Source: a virus
Virus record (IMG/VR): IMGVR_UViG_3300042914_001571
Coordinates: 1 to 32,572 of that record
Strand: one strand, 5' to 3'
Length of the DNA: 32,572 nucleotides
Numbering within the stretch: position 1 is the first letter of the stretch; each line of letters starts with the position of its first letter. Position numbers and translations under genes: made by a program. The notes under the pieces were generated by a model. It searched no databases. It was not told where the DNA came from and saw only the letters and a program-made list of their open reading frames with translations. Of this stretch, positions 19,141-27,743 are shown piece after piece.

Positions 19141-19995
19141 ATGGCTATCTCTCTGAGCAATGCCTTTGTGACGCTGTTCGATGCTGAAGTCAAACAGGCT
19201 TACCAGGGCAAGGCAATGCTGGTGGGCGCTGTGCGTCAGCGTCGTGGTGTCGAAGGCTCCCAAGTAAAATTCCCGAAAGTCGGTCGCGGCGTGGCAACTG
19301 CCCGCGTAACGCAAACCGATGTCACCCCGATGAACGTCGGCTTCTCGACCGTGACCTGCACGCTGTCGGACTGGAACGCCGCCGAATATTCGGACATCTT
19401 CTCGCAGGCAAAGGTCAACTTTGACGAGCGCTCTGAGCTCGCCCAAGTGGTCGGCGCTGCGATTGGCCGTCGCCAGGATCAGCTGATTCTGGACGCTCTG
19501 TCTGCTGCTTCCGGCACCGGCACCGTGGCGAACTCTATTGGTGGTGCAAACACCAACATGAACGTCGCCAAGCTGCGCGAAGCTGCGAAGATCCTGAACA
19601 CCAAGAACGTGCCTGCTGATGGCCGTCACATCATCATCCACGCCAACTCGTTGGCTGCGATGCTTGAGCAGACTTCCGTCACCAGCTCGGACTTCAACAC
19701 CGTTAAGGCGCTGGTTCAAGGCGAGATCAACTCGTTCCTGGGCTTCACGTTCCATGTGCTGGGCGACCGCTCCGAAGGTGGCCTGCCAATCGACGGCTCG
19801 TCCGACCGTACCCTGTACGCATTCCACAAGGATGCTATCGGCTACGCAGAAGGCATTGCGCCCAAGACTGAGATCAACTACATCCCCGAAAAGACCAGCT
19901 GGCTGGTCAATGCGCTGTTCTCGGCGGGTTCGGTTGCCATCGATGCCGAGGGTATCGTCAAGATCACTGCCCGCGACACCGCGGCTGCAGCTTAA
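19141..19995 (+). CDS. Major capsid protein
   Basis: A 284-residue protein of the HK97-fold phage capsid family. The features are an N-terminal helical region (FVTLFDAEVKQAYQGKAMLVGAVRQRR), a strand-rich E-loop-like part with VKFPKVGRGVATAR, a central spine helix region (LREAAKILNTKNVPADGRHIIIHANSLAAML), and a C-terminal strand region with YIPEKTSWLVNALFSAGSVAID. Length is compact but normal for podovirus capsids. It has its own promoter and long leader, matching the high expression expected. Confidence 0.92.
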   Translation: MAISLSNAFVTLFDAEVKQAYQGKAMLVGAVRQRRGVEGSQVKFPKVGRGVATARVTQTDVTPMNVGFSTVTCTLSDWNAAEYSDIFSQAKVNFDERSELAQVVGAAIGRRQDQLILDALSAASGTGTVANSIGGANTNMNVAKLREAAKILNTKNVPADGRHIIIHANSLAAMLEQTSVTSSDFNTVKALVQGEINSFLGFTFHVLGDRSEGGLPIDGSSDRTLYAFHKDAIGYAEGIAPKTEINYIPEKTSWLVNALFSAGSVAIDAEGIVKITARDTAAAA

Positions 19996-20011
19996 TAGGG
20001 AGGGCTGAATC

Positions 20012-20290
20012 ATGGCTTTTGATGCAGCTGGCTTTACCGCCTACTCCGCGTCCAAGCGCGGCAATGCCCCGTCGATGTATGGCTACAAAACCGCAGATGC
20101 AATCGCGGATGTCAACACTTCGGGCTACTTCAACTCGCTGGCAAGCACCCTCGAGGTGGGCGACGTAATCCATTGCGTGACTTCGACCGGCTCGACCGCC
20201 GTCGTCACCTTGGTCTACGTTGTGTCCAACGCTTCGGGCGTGGTTGATGTGACTGACGGCACCACTCTGTCGGCTACCGACGGCGATTAA
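20012..20290 (+). CDS. Small head protein, probable decoration protein
   Basis: A 92-residue, strand-rich, Ser/Thr/Val/Gly-rich protein (ADAIADVNTSGYFNSLASTLEVGDVIHCV… SGVVDVTDGTTLS) immediately after the capsid gene. Its A(D)xIAxVN…GYFN…LxVGDxI…VVDVTD pattern recurs in small proteins next to capsid genes in many podoviruses and is presumed to decorate the capsid. GGAGG lies 9 bases before the ATG. Confidence 0.75.
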   Translation: MAFDAAGFTAYSASKRGNAPSMYGYKTADAIADVNTSGYFNSLASTLEVGDVIHCVTSTGSTAVVTLVYVVSNASGVVDVTDGTTLSATDGD

Positions 20291-20312
20291 ACCGCAGTCA
20301 ACCGTAGTACCG

Positions 20313-20343
20313 GGGGCTGGACTCTGAAATACGGGCCAGCCCC
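20313..20343 (+). other. Stable hairpin downstream of the head genes
   Basis: GGGGCTGG, 15-base loop, CCAGCCCC. The eight-pair GC stem is followed by TTCTC instead of a T-run, so it is probably a partial terminator, an mRNA-stabilising stem or a processing site that sets capsid expression above tail expression. Confidence 0.5.
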
Positions 20344-20364
20344 TTCTCACATTAAGAGGTTGCA

Positions 20365-20979
20365 ATGGCAGCAGGCGACACTGGCGTTTCGATCTGTGCA
20401 GATGCCCTGATCCTATTGGGCGCAGAGCCCATTTCGTCTTTCAATGACGGCACCGACGAGTCCAATGCCTGCGACCGTCTGTACCCTGACACGCGGGATT
20501 CCACCTTGGTGATGTACCCGTGGTCGTTCAACACCAAAAAGATTCAGCTTGCCCGCCTGCTGACTGCGCCGACATCGGTCTGGCGCTATGCGTACCAGCT
20601 GCCGGGTGATCGCCTCGCAGGCCCGCGTGCCGTGTATGACAGCGCCAGCCCCGGCGCTCCGGTGCAGAAAGACTGGGAGATCCAAGGCGACCAGCTGCTG
20701 ACAAATCTTGAATACGTTTTTATCGATTACCAGTACAGCATCGGCGAGTTCGCCTGGCCGCAGTATTTCGTCCAGCTGATGAAGTACATGATGGCCTGGC
20801 ATCTGGCAGAGCCGATCACTGAGCAGCAGGACAAGTCACTGCGCTGGGAGCGCAAGGCTGTGGGCGACCCGTCTGAGAACGGTCGCGGCGGCTATCTGCG
20901 CACGGCAATGCAGATCGACGCGCAGGGTCAGCCAACCCGCGCCATTGAGGACTTTACGCTTCTGGCAGTGAGGAACTGA
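20365..20979 (+). CDS. Tail tubular protein A-like adaptor (T7 gp11 type)
   Basis: A 204-residue protein with the N-terminal pattern VSICADALILLGAEPISSF…ACDRLYPDTRDSTLVMYPWSFNTKKIQLARL and a middle part with YAYQLPGDRL. This is the gp11-type adaptor that forms a ring under the portal and joins it to the nozzle. AGAGG lies upstream of the ATG. The stop shares one base with the next start. Confidence 0.9.
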   Translation: MAAGDTGVSICADALILLGAEPISSFNDGTDESNACDRLYPDTRDSTLVMYPWSFNTKKIQLARLLTAPTSVWRYAYQLPGDRLAGPRAVYDSASPGAPVQKDWEIQGDQLLTNLEYVFIDYQYSIGEFAWPQYFVQLMKYMMAWHLAEPITEQQDKSLRWERKAVGDPSENGRGGYLRTAMQIDAQGQPTRAIEDFTLLAVRN

Positions 20980-22970
20980 TGCCGCGCTTTGTTGACTTCA
21001 CAACGAACTTCAGCACCGGGGAGCTTGACCCGCTGCTGCGAGCTCGCGTGGATCTGCAGGCGTACAGCAACGCGCTATCCAAGGCAACCAACGTGCTGAT
21101 CCAGCCGCAAGGCGGTCTGCGCCGTCGGCCAGGTCTAAAGCACATCCTTGAACTGCCGAACACCAGCACCGCGTCTGCAGGCAACGGCGTGCGCCTGGTG
21201 CCGTTCCAGTTCTCAGTCGATGACTCGTACATGCTTTGCTTCACGCACAACCGCATGTATGTAATCAAGAACGGAGCGGTTGTCAGCAACATCAACAGCA
21301 CCGGCAATAACTACCTGACAACCAGCATCGGCAGCAGCATTGTCGATGACATGTGCTGGACACAGAGTGCCGACACGCTGATTATCGTTCACCCGGATAT
21401 GCAACCGGTCAAGCTGGTACGCGGCGCGTCTGACTCAAGCTGGACGGCGACAAGCATCACGTTCGACAGCATTCCAAAGTATGCCTTTACGTTGACTATT
21501 ACCACGCCAACATCGGGGCATTTAACGCCCAGCGCGGTGTCTGGCAACGTCGAGCTGACATCGCAGAGCGCGGCATTTACTGCCGCCAGCGTCAATCAGT
21601 ACATCAATGCCAGCCCGCAGGGGCGCGCCAGGATTGTCGAGTACATCAGCACGACCAAGGTCAAGGCCATTACCGAATACCCATTCTTTGACACCAGCAA
21701 CATCGCCCAGGGCAACTGGGAGATCGAGTCTGGCTATGAGGATGTGTGGAGCTCTGGCAAGGGCTGGCCGCGCAGCGTGACCTTCCATGAAGGCAGGCTG
21801 TACTTTGGCGGCAGCAAGTCCCGCCCATCGACCATCTGGGGCAGCAAGATCGGCCTGTTCTTTGACTTTGTGCCGTCTGAGTCGCTGGACGATGATGCGG
21901 TCGAGGCGACGCTGGACACCAACGAGCTCAACGTCATTACCGACATTGTGAGCTCGCGTGACTTCCAGGTGTTTACCACTGGCGGTGAGTTCTATGTGCC
22001 GCAGCAGGGAACTGATCCAGTCACCCCCCTGACCTTCACGTTCAAGAACGTCAGCCGCAATGGCATCAAGCCTGGCACGCGGGTGCAGCTTGTCGAATCT
22101 GGCTCGGTCTACATCCAGCGTCAGGGCAAGTCGCTCAACGAGTTTGTCTTTACGGACACGCAGCAGACGTACATCACGCAGCGGATCTCGCTGCTGTCTG
22201 GTCATCTACTGAAAGGCCCGCAGCGCATCGCCCTGCGCCGCGCCTCAAGCACGGACGAGTCTGACCTGTTGCTGATGACCAACACCAACGACGGCAGCAT
22301 GGCGGTCTTTTCGATCATGCGCAGCCAGCAGATCACCGCTCCGTCGGAGTTCACCACGGACGGCGAGTTCATCGATGTCGGCGTGGATGTGACGGCGATC
22401 TACGCTGTGACCAAGCGCGTGTTCAACAGCACAACCCGGTATTTCATTGAGCAGTTCAAAGACGATCTGTATACCGACTGCGCGTTTACTGGCGGCTCTG
22501 CTGGCGGTGTGGGCTCCGGCCTGCCGCACATTGGCAAGTCGCTCAACGTCATCACGGACGGCGTGCCGCAGTCCAACGAGACTGTCAGCGCGGGCGGCGC
22601 GGTGACGTTCGACCGTGAGAGCACGACCAGCTATGAGGTCGGACTGCCGATTACGGTGTACGTCAAGACGATGCCTGTCGAGATCAAGCTGCAAACCGGT
22701 AGCCGGGTGTCATTCAAAAAGCGGATTGTGGAGATCAGCGCGGTGCTCAAAGACACGCAGCACATGCTGATGAACGCCCAGCCGGTAATTACGCGGGCGC
22801 TGGACAACCCGTTGCTTGACTTGGCTGTGCCGACGTTCACCGGCATCAAGCGGGTCAACGGCGTGCTGGGCTACCGCAACGAGCAGGCCATTGAGGTGAC
22901 GCAGAATCTGCCGCTGAAGATGAACCTGCTGGGATTGGATTACCGCGTGGCTGTTTATTCGGGAACGTAA
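20979..22970 (+). CDS. Tail tubular protein B-like nozzle protein (T7 gp12 type)
   Basis: A 663-residue, strand-rich protein starting FVDFTTNFSTGELDPLLRARVDLQAYSNALSKATN, then IQPQGGLRRRPGL, which is typical of podovirus tail nozzle proteins. Later it has WGSKIGLFFDFV, SRDFQVFTTGGEFYVPQQ and SVYIQRQGKSLNEF. As the gp12-like nozzle it forms the tip through which DNA exits and contacts the cell surface. Position after the gp11-like gene fits. It is about as long as other non-T7 members of this family. Confidence 0.88.
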   Translation: MPRFVDFTTNFSTGELDPLLRARVDLQAYSNALSKATNVLIQPQGGLRRRPGLKHILELPNTSTASAGNGVRLVPFQFSVDDSYMLCFTHNRMYVIKNGAVVSNINSTGNNYLTTSIGSSIVDDMCWTQSADTLIIVHPDMQPVKLVRGASDSSWTATSITFDSIPKYAFTLTITTPTSGHLTPSAVSGNVELTSQSAAFTAASVNQYINASPQGRARIVEYISTTKVKAITEYPFFDTSNIAQGNWEIESGYEDVWSSGKGWPRSVTFHEGRLYFGGSKSRPSTIWGSKIGLFFDFVPSESLDDDAVEATLDTNELNVITDIVSSRDFQVFTTGGEFYVPQQGTDPVTPLTFTFKNVSRNGIKPGTRVQLVESGSVYIQRQGKSLNEFVFTDTQQTYITQRISLLSGHLLKGPQRIALRRASSTDESDLLLMTNTNDGSMAVFSIMRSQQITAPSEFTTDGEFIDVGVDVTAIYAVTKRVFNSTTRYFIEQFKDDLYTDCAFTGGSAGGVGSGLPHIGKSLNVITDGVPQSNETVSAGGAVTFDRESTTSYEVGLPITVYVKTMPVEIKLQTGSRVSFKKRIVEISAVLKDTQHMLMNAQPVITRALDNPLLDLAVPTFTGIKRVNGVLGYRNEQAIEVTQNLPLKMNLLGLDYRVAVYSGT

Positions 22971-22973
22971 AAC

Positions 22974-23624
22974 ATGGCAGACAATTACTTAGCCGCAGCC
23001 AGTTTCCTGAACGCCTACGCTACCGGCCAGGCGCAGAAGGCTGCAGCAATCAATCAGGAAACGGGCTTTCTGCTGCAGGCCGCTGACTCTGTGGCGCTGG
23101 CTGACGTTCGCGCTCAGTTCTCTGAGCAATACGCCAACATCCAGGCTGGTCGGATGTTGAAGCGTGCGGAGATTGAAGCTCGCAACTATGAGATCGCAGG
23201 CAACACCCTACTGTCGAACATGCGCAAGACCAATGCCGCTATCCGTGCTCGAGCAGCTGCATCTGGTGTGGTGGTTGGCGAAGGATCGTTTCAGGCGGTG
23301 CAGCAACAGAACGTGCAGCAAACGATGTTTGACGTAGGCATCGCAGACCTGAATGCGCTGACTGCGCGGGTGCTTGGCTTTGAAGATGCGACGGCGATGA
23401 TCCAATCGACTGAGCTGCAGAACACGCTGGATCGGTTCGCTGCCAAGCGCCAGGCTGGTCAGTATTCGCAGGCTGCATCTGCTGCTCGTCGGCAGGGTGG
23501 TCTGCTTGAGACTGCTGCGCTGGTGCAGGGTGGCATCGACGCTTACAAGGCGTATCGAACCGACATGCCTACCGGCAAAGCGCCGCCACCCGGCAGCAAG
23601 ACAACCAATAGATTCGTTCCATAG
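22974..23624 (+). CDS. Internal virion protein (T7 gp14-like)
   Basis: A 216-residue Ala/Gln-rich helical protein (AAASFLNAYATGQAQKAAAINQETGFLLQAADS… RAAASGVVVGEGSFQAVQQQN). Composition, size and place between the nozzle and larger internal proteins match gp14-type ejection proteins, which leave the head first and form the pore for DNA entry in the outer membrane. The C-terminal tail is Pro/Thr-rich. Sequence similarity to T7 itself is not obvious, so the call is based on layout. Confidence 0.7.
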   Translation: MADNYLAAASFLNAYATGQAQKAAAINQETGFLLQAADSVALADVRAQFSEQYANIQAGRMLKRAEIEARNYEIAGNTLLSNMRKTNAAIRARAAASGVVVGEGSFQAVQQQNVQQTMFDVGIADLNALTARVLGFEDATAMIQSTELQNTLDRFAAKRQAGQYSQAASAARRQGGLLETAALVQGGIDAYKAYRTDMPTGKAPPPGSKTTNRFVP

Positions 23625-23632
23625 GCGAAAAC

Positions 23633-25354
23633 ATGGAGATCAGACTCGACTCAGGAAACATCCAGCTGCGCCAGGTCAACGCTGCCCCGATGCAGCAGAT
23701 TGGGGTGCGTAACGTGGATTACGTTGGCCCGCGTGCAGAAGCGCAGGCCAACCAGACGCTGGCTCAGGTCATCGACCGCATGGGTCAGTTTGCCAACACC
23801 GTGATCCGCGACATCCGCATCGATCAGGCGATGAAGTACGCGGCTCAAAACCCGATCACTCCTGAGCAAATTGAGGCAGCAAAGAACGGCGATACGTCGC
23901 AAGTAATTCCGCAAGGCAACTTCAGCTACTTCGACCAGGCTGTACGCAAAGCTCGCAGCTTTGAGTTTTCCAATGCCTTTGAGATGGAAGGCAGGCAGGA
24001 ACTCGCGCAAATGCTGGCGCAGATTGAAGCGGGTCAGCCAATTACTGCTGAACAGATTAGCGCAAAAATTACGGCAATTACTGACGGTCATGCTGCTGTG
24101 CTGGCAAAGATCGACGGCGACGCAACGCTAAAGTATCGCGCCAGCATGGCGACCTATGGCAACTCGGTGCTTAATGAAGCGCTGCGCCAAGAAGTAAAAA
24201 AGAATAAAGAGCAAAAGATAATTAAGTTGCGCGAAGATTTTGATGCCCAGCGCAAAACTTATGAGTACCTTGTTATCAATAGTCCTGAAGATGCGGAAAT
24301 GGTTGCAAGCATGTTCAAAAAGAACATTCTTGACCAAGCTGCACTTTTAGGCCCTGCGGTGTTTCAAGAATATTCAACAAACATTGACAAAGAAATCCGC
24401 GAGTCAAAGATCAATGCTGTCACAAAGGTGATTCTTGAAGATGACAATCTGATGGCTAACCCGCAGATCTACAAGATGGTGCAGAAAGGCAACGTCGGTA
24501 TGCATGGCGCTGTGGTCGGCTCGCTGGATCAAGATGCCATCGCTAAGATCAACGCCAATATCTTTACTGCACAGAACCAACGCAAGGCAATGGAGACTGA
24601 GGCGCGTGCGGATCGCAAGCGGCAGGATATGGTGGAGATGACCAACCTGCTGACCCGCGCCCTGCCCTTGCCGGAAAACAGCAAAGAGCGCAAACAGCTA
24701 GCTGGTCAGATTGCTGAGATCGCCAACCGCAACCCAGATGCTGTGCCGATTGGCGTGTTGAAAGACTTGCTTGAGCCGCCAAAAACTGGGGACGGATCTG
24801 GCAATCAACAAATTGAGTTCAACCTGCGCACGATGATCAAAAGAAATCAGATAACGTCAGAAGAACAAATTTGGTCATACGTTGGCCCTGGTCGCTTGAG
24901 CGGCAAACAGGCAAACGAGCTGCTTCAATATTTGCAGCGCTCCGATAAAGGTGATTCTGACAAGCTAGATCAGGGATACAACCGACGCGCAGGCATTCCG
25001 GTCGAGAAGAACGGCATGGCCATCATCGACCCGAAGGGCGCTGAGTTCAAGCGCAAGCAGGAGCTCAAGGCGCAAGGCGCTGAGATCACTGCACGGTATC
25101 TGCGCGAAGGCAAGCCAGAACCGACCGCCCAGCAGATTCTGGACGAGATTGACGAGTCTATTTCCAAGCAGATGAAAAGCACTGCCGTTGAGGCTGCGCG
25201 TAAGTCGCTGGACGTTTATCGCAAGAAGGCTGGCTTGCCAGAAGGCACCACGATCAACCGCAGCAACCTGTCGGCGCTGGAGCAAAAAGGCAAGCTGAAC
25301 GCCAACGAGTTGACGCAGGCCAAGCGTCTGCTGGATCAGATTGAGGGGCGCTGA
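23633..25354 (+). CDS. Internal virion protein (T7 gp15-like)
   Basis: A 573-residue, mostly helical, charged protein that begins IRLDSGNIQLRQVNAAPMQQIGVRNVDY and is rich in Gln, Glu, Lys and Ala. It occupies the gp15 position between the gp14-like gene and two very large genes. Such proteins are packed as a core in the head and are ejected into the periplasm. Part of the gene (about 24180-24440) has lower GC than its flanks. Function is inferred from position, size and helical nature. Confidence 0.7.
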   Translation: MEIRLDSGNIQLRQVNAAPMQQIGVRNVDYVGPRAEAQANQTLAQVIDRMGQFANTVIRDIRIDQAMKYAAQNPITPEQIEAAKNGDTSQVIPQGNFSYFDQAVRKARSFEFSNAFEMEGRQELAQMLAQIEAGQPITAEQISAKITAITDGHAAVLAKIDGDATLKYRASMATYGNSVLNEALRQEVKKNKEQKIIKLREDFDAQRKTYEYLVINSPEDAEMVASMFKKNILDQAALLGPAVFQEYSTNIDKEIRESKINAVTKVILEDDNLMANPQIYKMVQKGNVGMHGAVVGSLDQDAIAKINANIFTAQNQRKAMETEARADRKRQDMVEMTNLLTRALPLPENSKERKQLAGQIAEIANRNPDAVPIGVLKDLLEPPKTGDGSGNQQIEFNLRTMIKRNQITSEEQIWSYVGPGRLSGKQANELLQYLQRSDKGDSDKLDQGYNRRAGIPVEKNGMAIIDPKGAEFKRKQELKAQGAEITARYLREGKPEPTAQQILDEIDESISKQMKSTAVEAARKSLDVYRKKAGLPEGTTINRSNLSALEQKGKLNANELTQAKRLLDQIEGR

Positions 25355-25355
25355 A

Positions 25356-27743
25356 ATGGCATACAGTCAAATTGAACAGAACTACCTGAACCTGCTGGCA
25401 GACTCCATGCTGCCACCGCCTGAGCCCGCCGCAGAGCCGTCGCTGGATGGTATGCAGCTGGCTGCTGGCCCGACGCAGACACGCACTGATGCGCCGCAGG
25501 GATATGGCTCCATTCGCGCCATTGAGCCGACGCGGGTCGAGAAGGCGCTGCAGGCTGCAGGTATGACGCTTGAGCAGGCCGGTCGCTTTCTGGATGGCTT
25601 GGGTCAGGTCGATGTGCCGTTGCTCGGCCCGATCAGCCTAGCCGACATTATGCCGTTTGTCGGTAGCGCCAAGCCTGGCACGCGCAGCGTGATGGGTGAG
25701 CCCGATTGGCAAGGCACGCCGAAGGTATTGCAGGCTCCTGCTGCAGGTCAGCCAATTGTGACCGGCAAGGGTCAAGCAATGCGGCTGTCCGAGGATGCCA
25801 AGCTGGCTGCAATGGATGTGGCATTTAATGCCAAGCCGGTGGCAGCTGGACTTAAAAGTGCAGGCAAGGCACTGGCACCGACCGCCGCGAACATGATGGA
25901 AAGCGGCCTGCGCAAAAGCGGCATGATCATGGATGTCGTACCTGGAGGCGCAGGAAAAGCAGGTTCGTCAAATATATCAAGCGGGCTTGTATTCCCACAA
26001 ACAGAAATTGATACAAGACTAAGATTAAAGTTGCAGCGAAATGCGGCCATGCAACAAGGCAAGGCATTACCCGGATCTCCCAAAAATGATCGTGTAGTAA
26101 TTCCAGCGCCAGAGGGTAGCAACCTTCCAGATTTTGCTATTGGAAAAATTACCGTCGATGATTGGAAAAATCGCGTCGAGTCTTTGCTTACACCAGAGCA
26201 GATTGATGAGTACTCACGTTGGTATTCAGAGATCAAAGATACGTTTATGAAGTACACAGATGGCGATGAGCAAAAGGCTGATCGCTACATGAACGCGTGG
26301 TTAGTAGCAAATCAAAATACAAGCGTTGACTCTGCAATGGCAAATGCTTTGCGTCAAGCAGAGCAATTTGCACGCGGCATCCCTGAGTCTGAAATGCAAG
26401 GTGGAGGTTTACCAACAGCAACAGAGGCCGCAAGACGAGCTTTGCAAAACGAACCAATTACAAGTGGCGTTGGAGCAAAGATTGCAGATTTTGTTGATAG
26501 CGCAGCAAACAAAGAGACAAGGTCTTTTTACGGTAATGATTCTCAAGCTGGCCAGCCGTTTGTTGTAGATATTCATACCGCTCGCGACACCGGTTTAGTT
26601 GATCCAATTCTTTTGAATCACCTTGAGAGACTTGGTTATAAAGTAGACAAAGATGCTGTTAAGGTCGATTTCCAAGCTGGCCCCACTGATACTCAATACG
26701 AAAATCGAGCAGACTTTGGGCGCATGTTGACCCAGAAGTTAAACGACATAGGATGGCAAGGCCGTAACGACTGGAAGCCCTATGAGATTCAGGCTATTGG
26801 TTGGATGGCCATGACTAGATTGACTGCAGACGCTGCCGACAACACAGTTACCGCGCTGGAGCGTAACTTCCGAAGAATCTCTATGGAGGTTGCCCCTGGC
26901 GAAGGATCTCCTTGGGCTCAAAAGTTTGGCGATAGATTTGCAGCTCTTCCAGTTGAGCGCCAGTATCAGGTCACACAAACCGTCACAGATCGCGCTGTTG
27001 ATATGGCGAGGTCAATTACCGGTGTTGATCTTCGCGGTCTTGTGCATGGCACTGGCGGCTGGGAAAATTTCCAGAACCCAGCTGCGGTGGCGCAAACCTT
27101 GGCAACCAGGGAGGGCGCTGAGTACACCGCAAACGTACTTGGCTACCTACTGCAACAGACAGAAGTCTGGGTCAATTCCGTTAAAGGTATGACGAAGAAC
27201 CCCAAAGCTATTGCCGTTGATATTTTGGAAGACGGATCGCAGAACATGGCGAATAACGATGGCTTGCGTCAAGTGTGGGATGCAGTTACTGCTGCCGACC
27301 CAACTGGAATGATTAAAGGCTACCAACCAATTCGCACTGTTGATGGAAGAGTTGGCATTCGGATAATCGTTGATCAAGGTGGTGCCAAGCGGATGACTGA
27401 TATACAATCGGCGATAGAAGGCCCAATAGGCCAAGCGCTTAATTCGTTGCCGTTTAATACTAAAGCGCGAGGCTACGAAGCTGATCTGGTGAAAGCCAGA
27501 AACGATTGGAAGGAGAGCCCAAATGGGGAACTTTACTTGGGAAGGTTGGCAGACCTCGGCAGAGGACGCGCCCCAACCAACCTCAATTCTCTACGGCAAG
27601 AACTTGAAAACCTCTTCGAGCAAGAGCTCGCAGGAGGAGCAGCCGCATCCGCAAGTAGAGGAAAAGCAGGCGGCGCAAGTACCGGGGCAAAGCCCAGCAA
27701 AGTAACCGGGGCCAGTCGAGCTCCTGCGAAAGGAGCTCAGTGA
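25356..27743 (+). CDS. Large internal virion/ejection protein with swapped middle part
   Basis: A 795-residue protein from ATG 25356, with GAGG upstream. The N-terminal 30 residues include PSLDGMQLA, also present as PSMDGVQLA in the next gene. Residues 205-600 form a globular-looking region (YSRWYSEIKDTFMKY…, FYGNDSQAG…VVDIHTARDTGLVDP…, KPYEIQAIGWMAMTRL) that resembles phage virion domains with a conserved FY…(V)D.H..R segment; I do not name a family for it. The C-terminal tail is Ala/Gly/Lys-rich and disordered-looking. The stretch from about 25960 to 27560 is clearly AT-richer than both flanks, which suggests a recent exchange. Confidence 0.7.
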   Translation: MAYSQIEQNYLNLLADSMLPPPEPAAEPSLDGMQLAAGPTQTRTDAPQGYGSIRAIEPTRVEKALQAAGMTLEQAGRFLDGLGQVDVPLLGPISLADIMPFVGSAKPGTRSVMGEPDWQGTPKVLQAPAAGQPIVTGKGQAMRLSEDAKLAAMDVAFNAKPVAAGLKSAGKALAPTAANMMESGLRKSGMIMDVVPGGAGKAGSSNISSGLVFPQTEIDTRLRLKLQRNAAMQQGKALPGSPKNDRVVIPAPEGSNLPDFAIGKITVDDWKNRVESLLTPEQIDEYSRWYSEIKDTFMKYTDGDEQKADRYMNAWLVANQNTSVDSAMANALRQAEQFARGIPESEMQGGGLPTATEAARRALQNEPITSGVGAKIADFVDSAANKETRSFYGNDSQAGQPFVVDIHTARDTGLVDPILLNHLERLGYKVDKDAVKVDFQAGPTDTQYENRADFGRMLTQKLNDIGWQGRNDWKPYEIQAIGWMAMTRLTADAADNTVTALERNFRRISMEVAPGEGSPWAQKFGDRFAALPVERQYQVTQTVTDRAVDMARSITGVDLRGLVHGTGGWENFQNPAAVAQTLATREGAEYTANVLGYLLQQTEVWVNSVKGMTKNPKAIAVDILEDGSQNMANNDGLRQVWDAVTAADPTGMIKGYQPIRTVDGRVGIRIIVDQGGAKRMTDIQSAIEGPIGQALNSLPFNTKARGYEADLVKARNDWKESPNGELYLGRLADLGRGRAPTNLNSLRQELENLFEQELAGGAAASASRGKAGGASTGAKPSKVTGASRAPAKGAQ

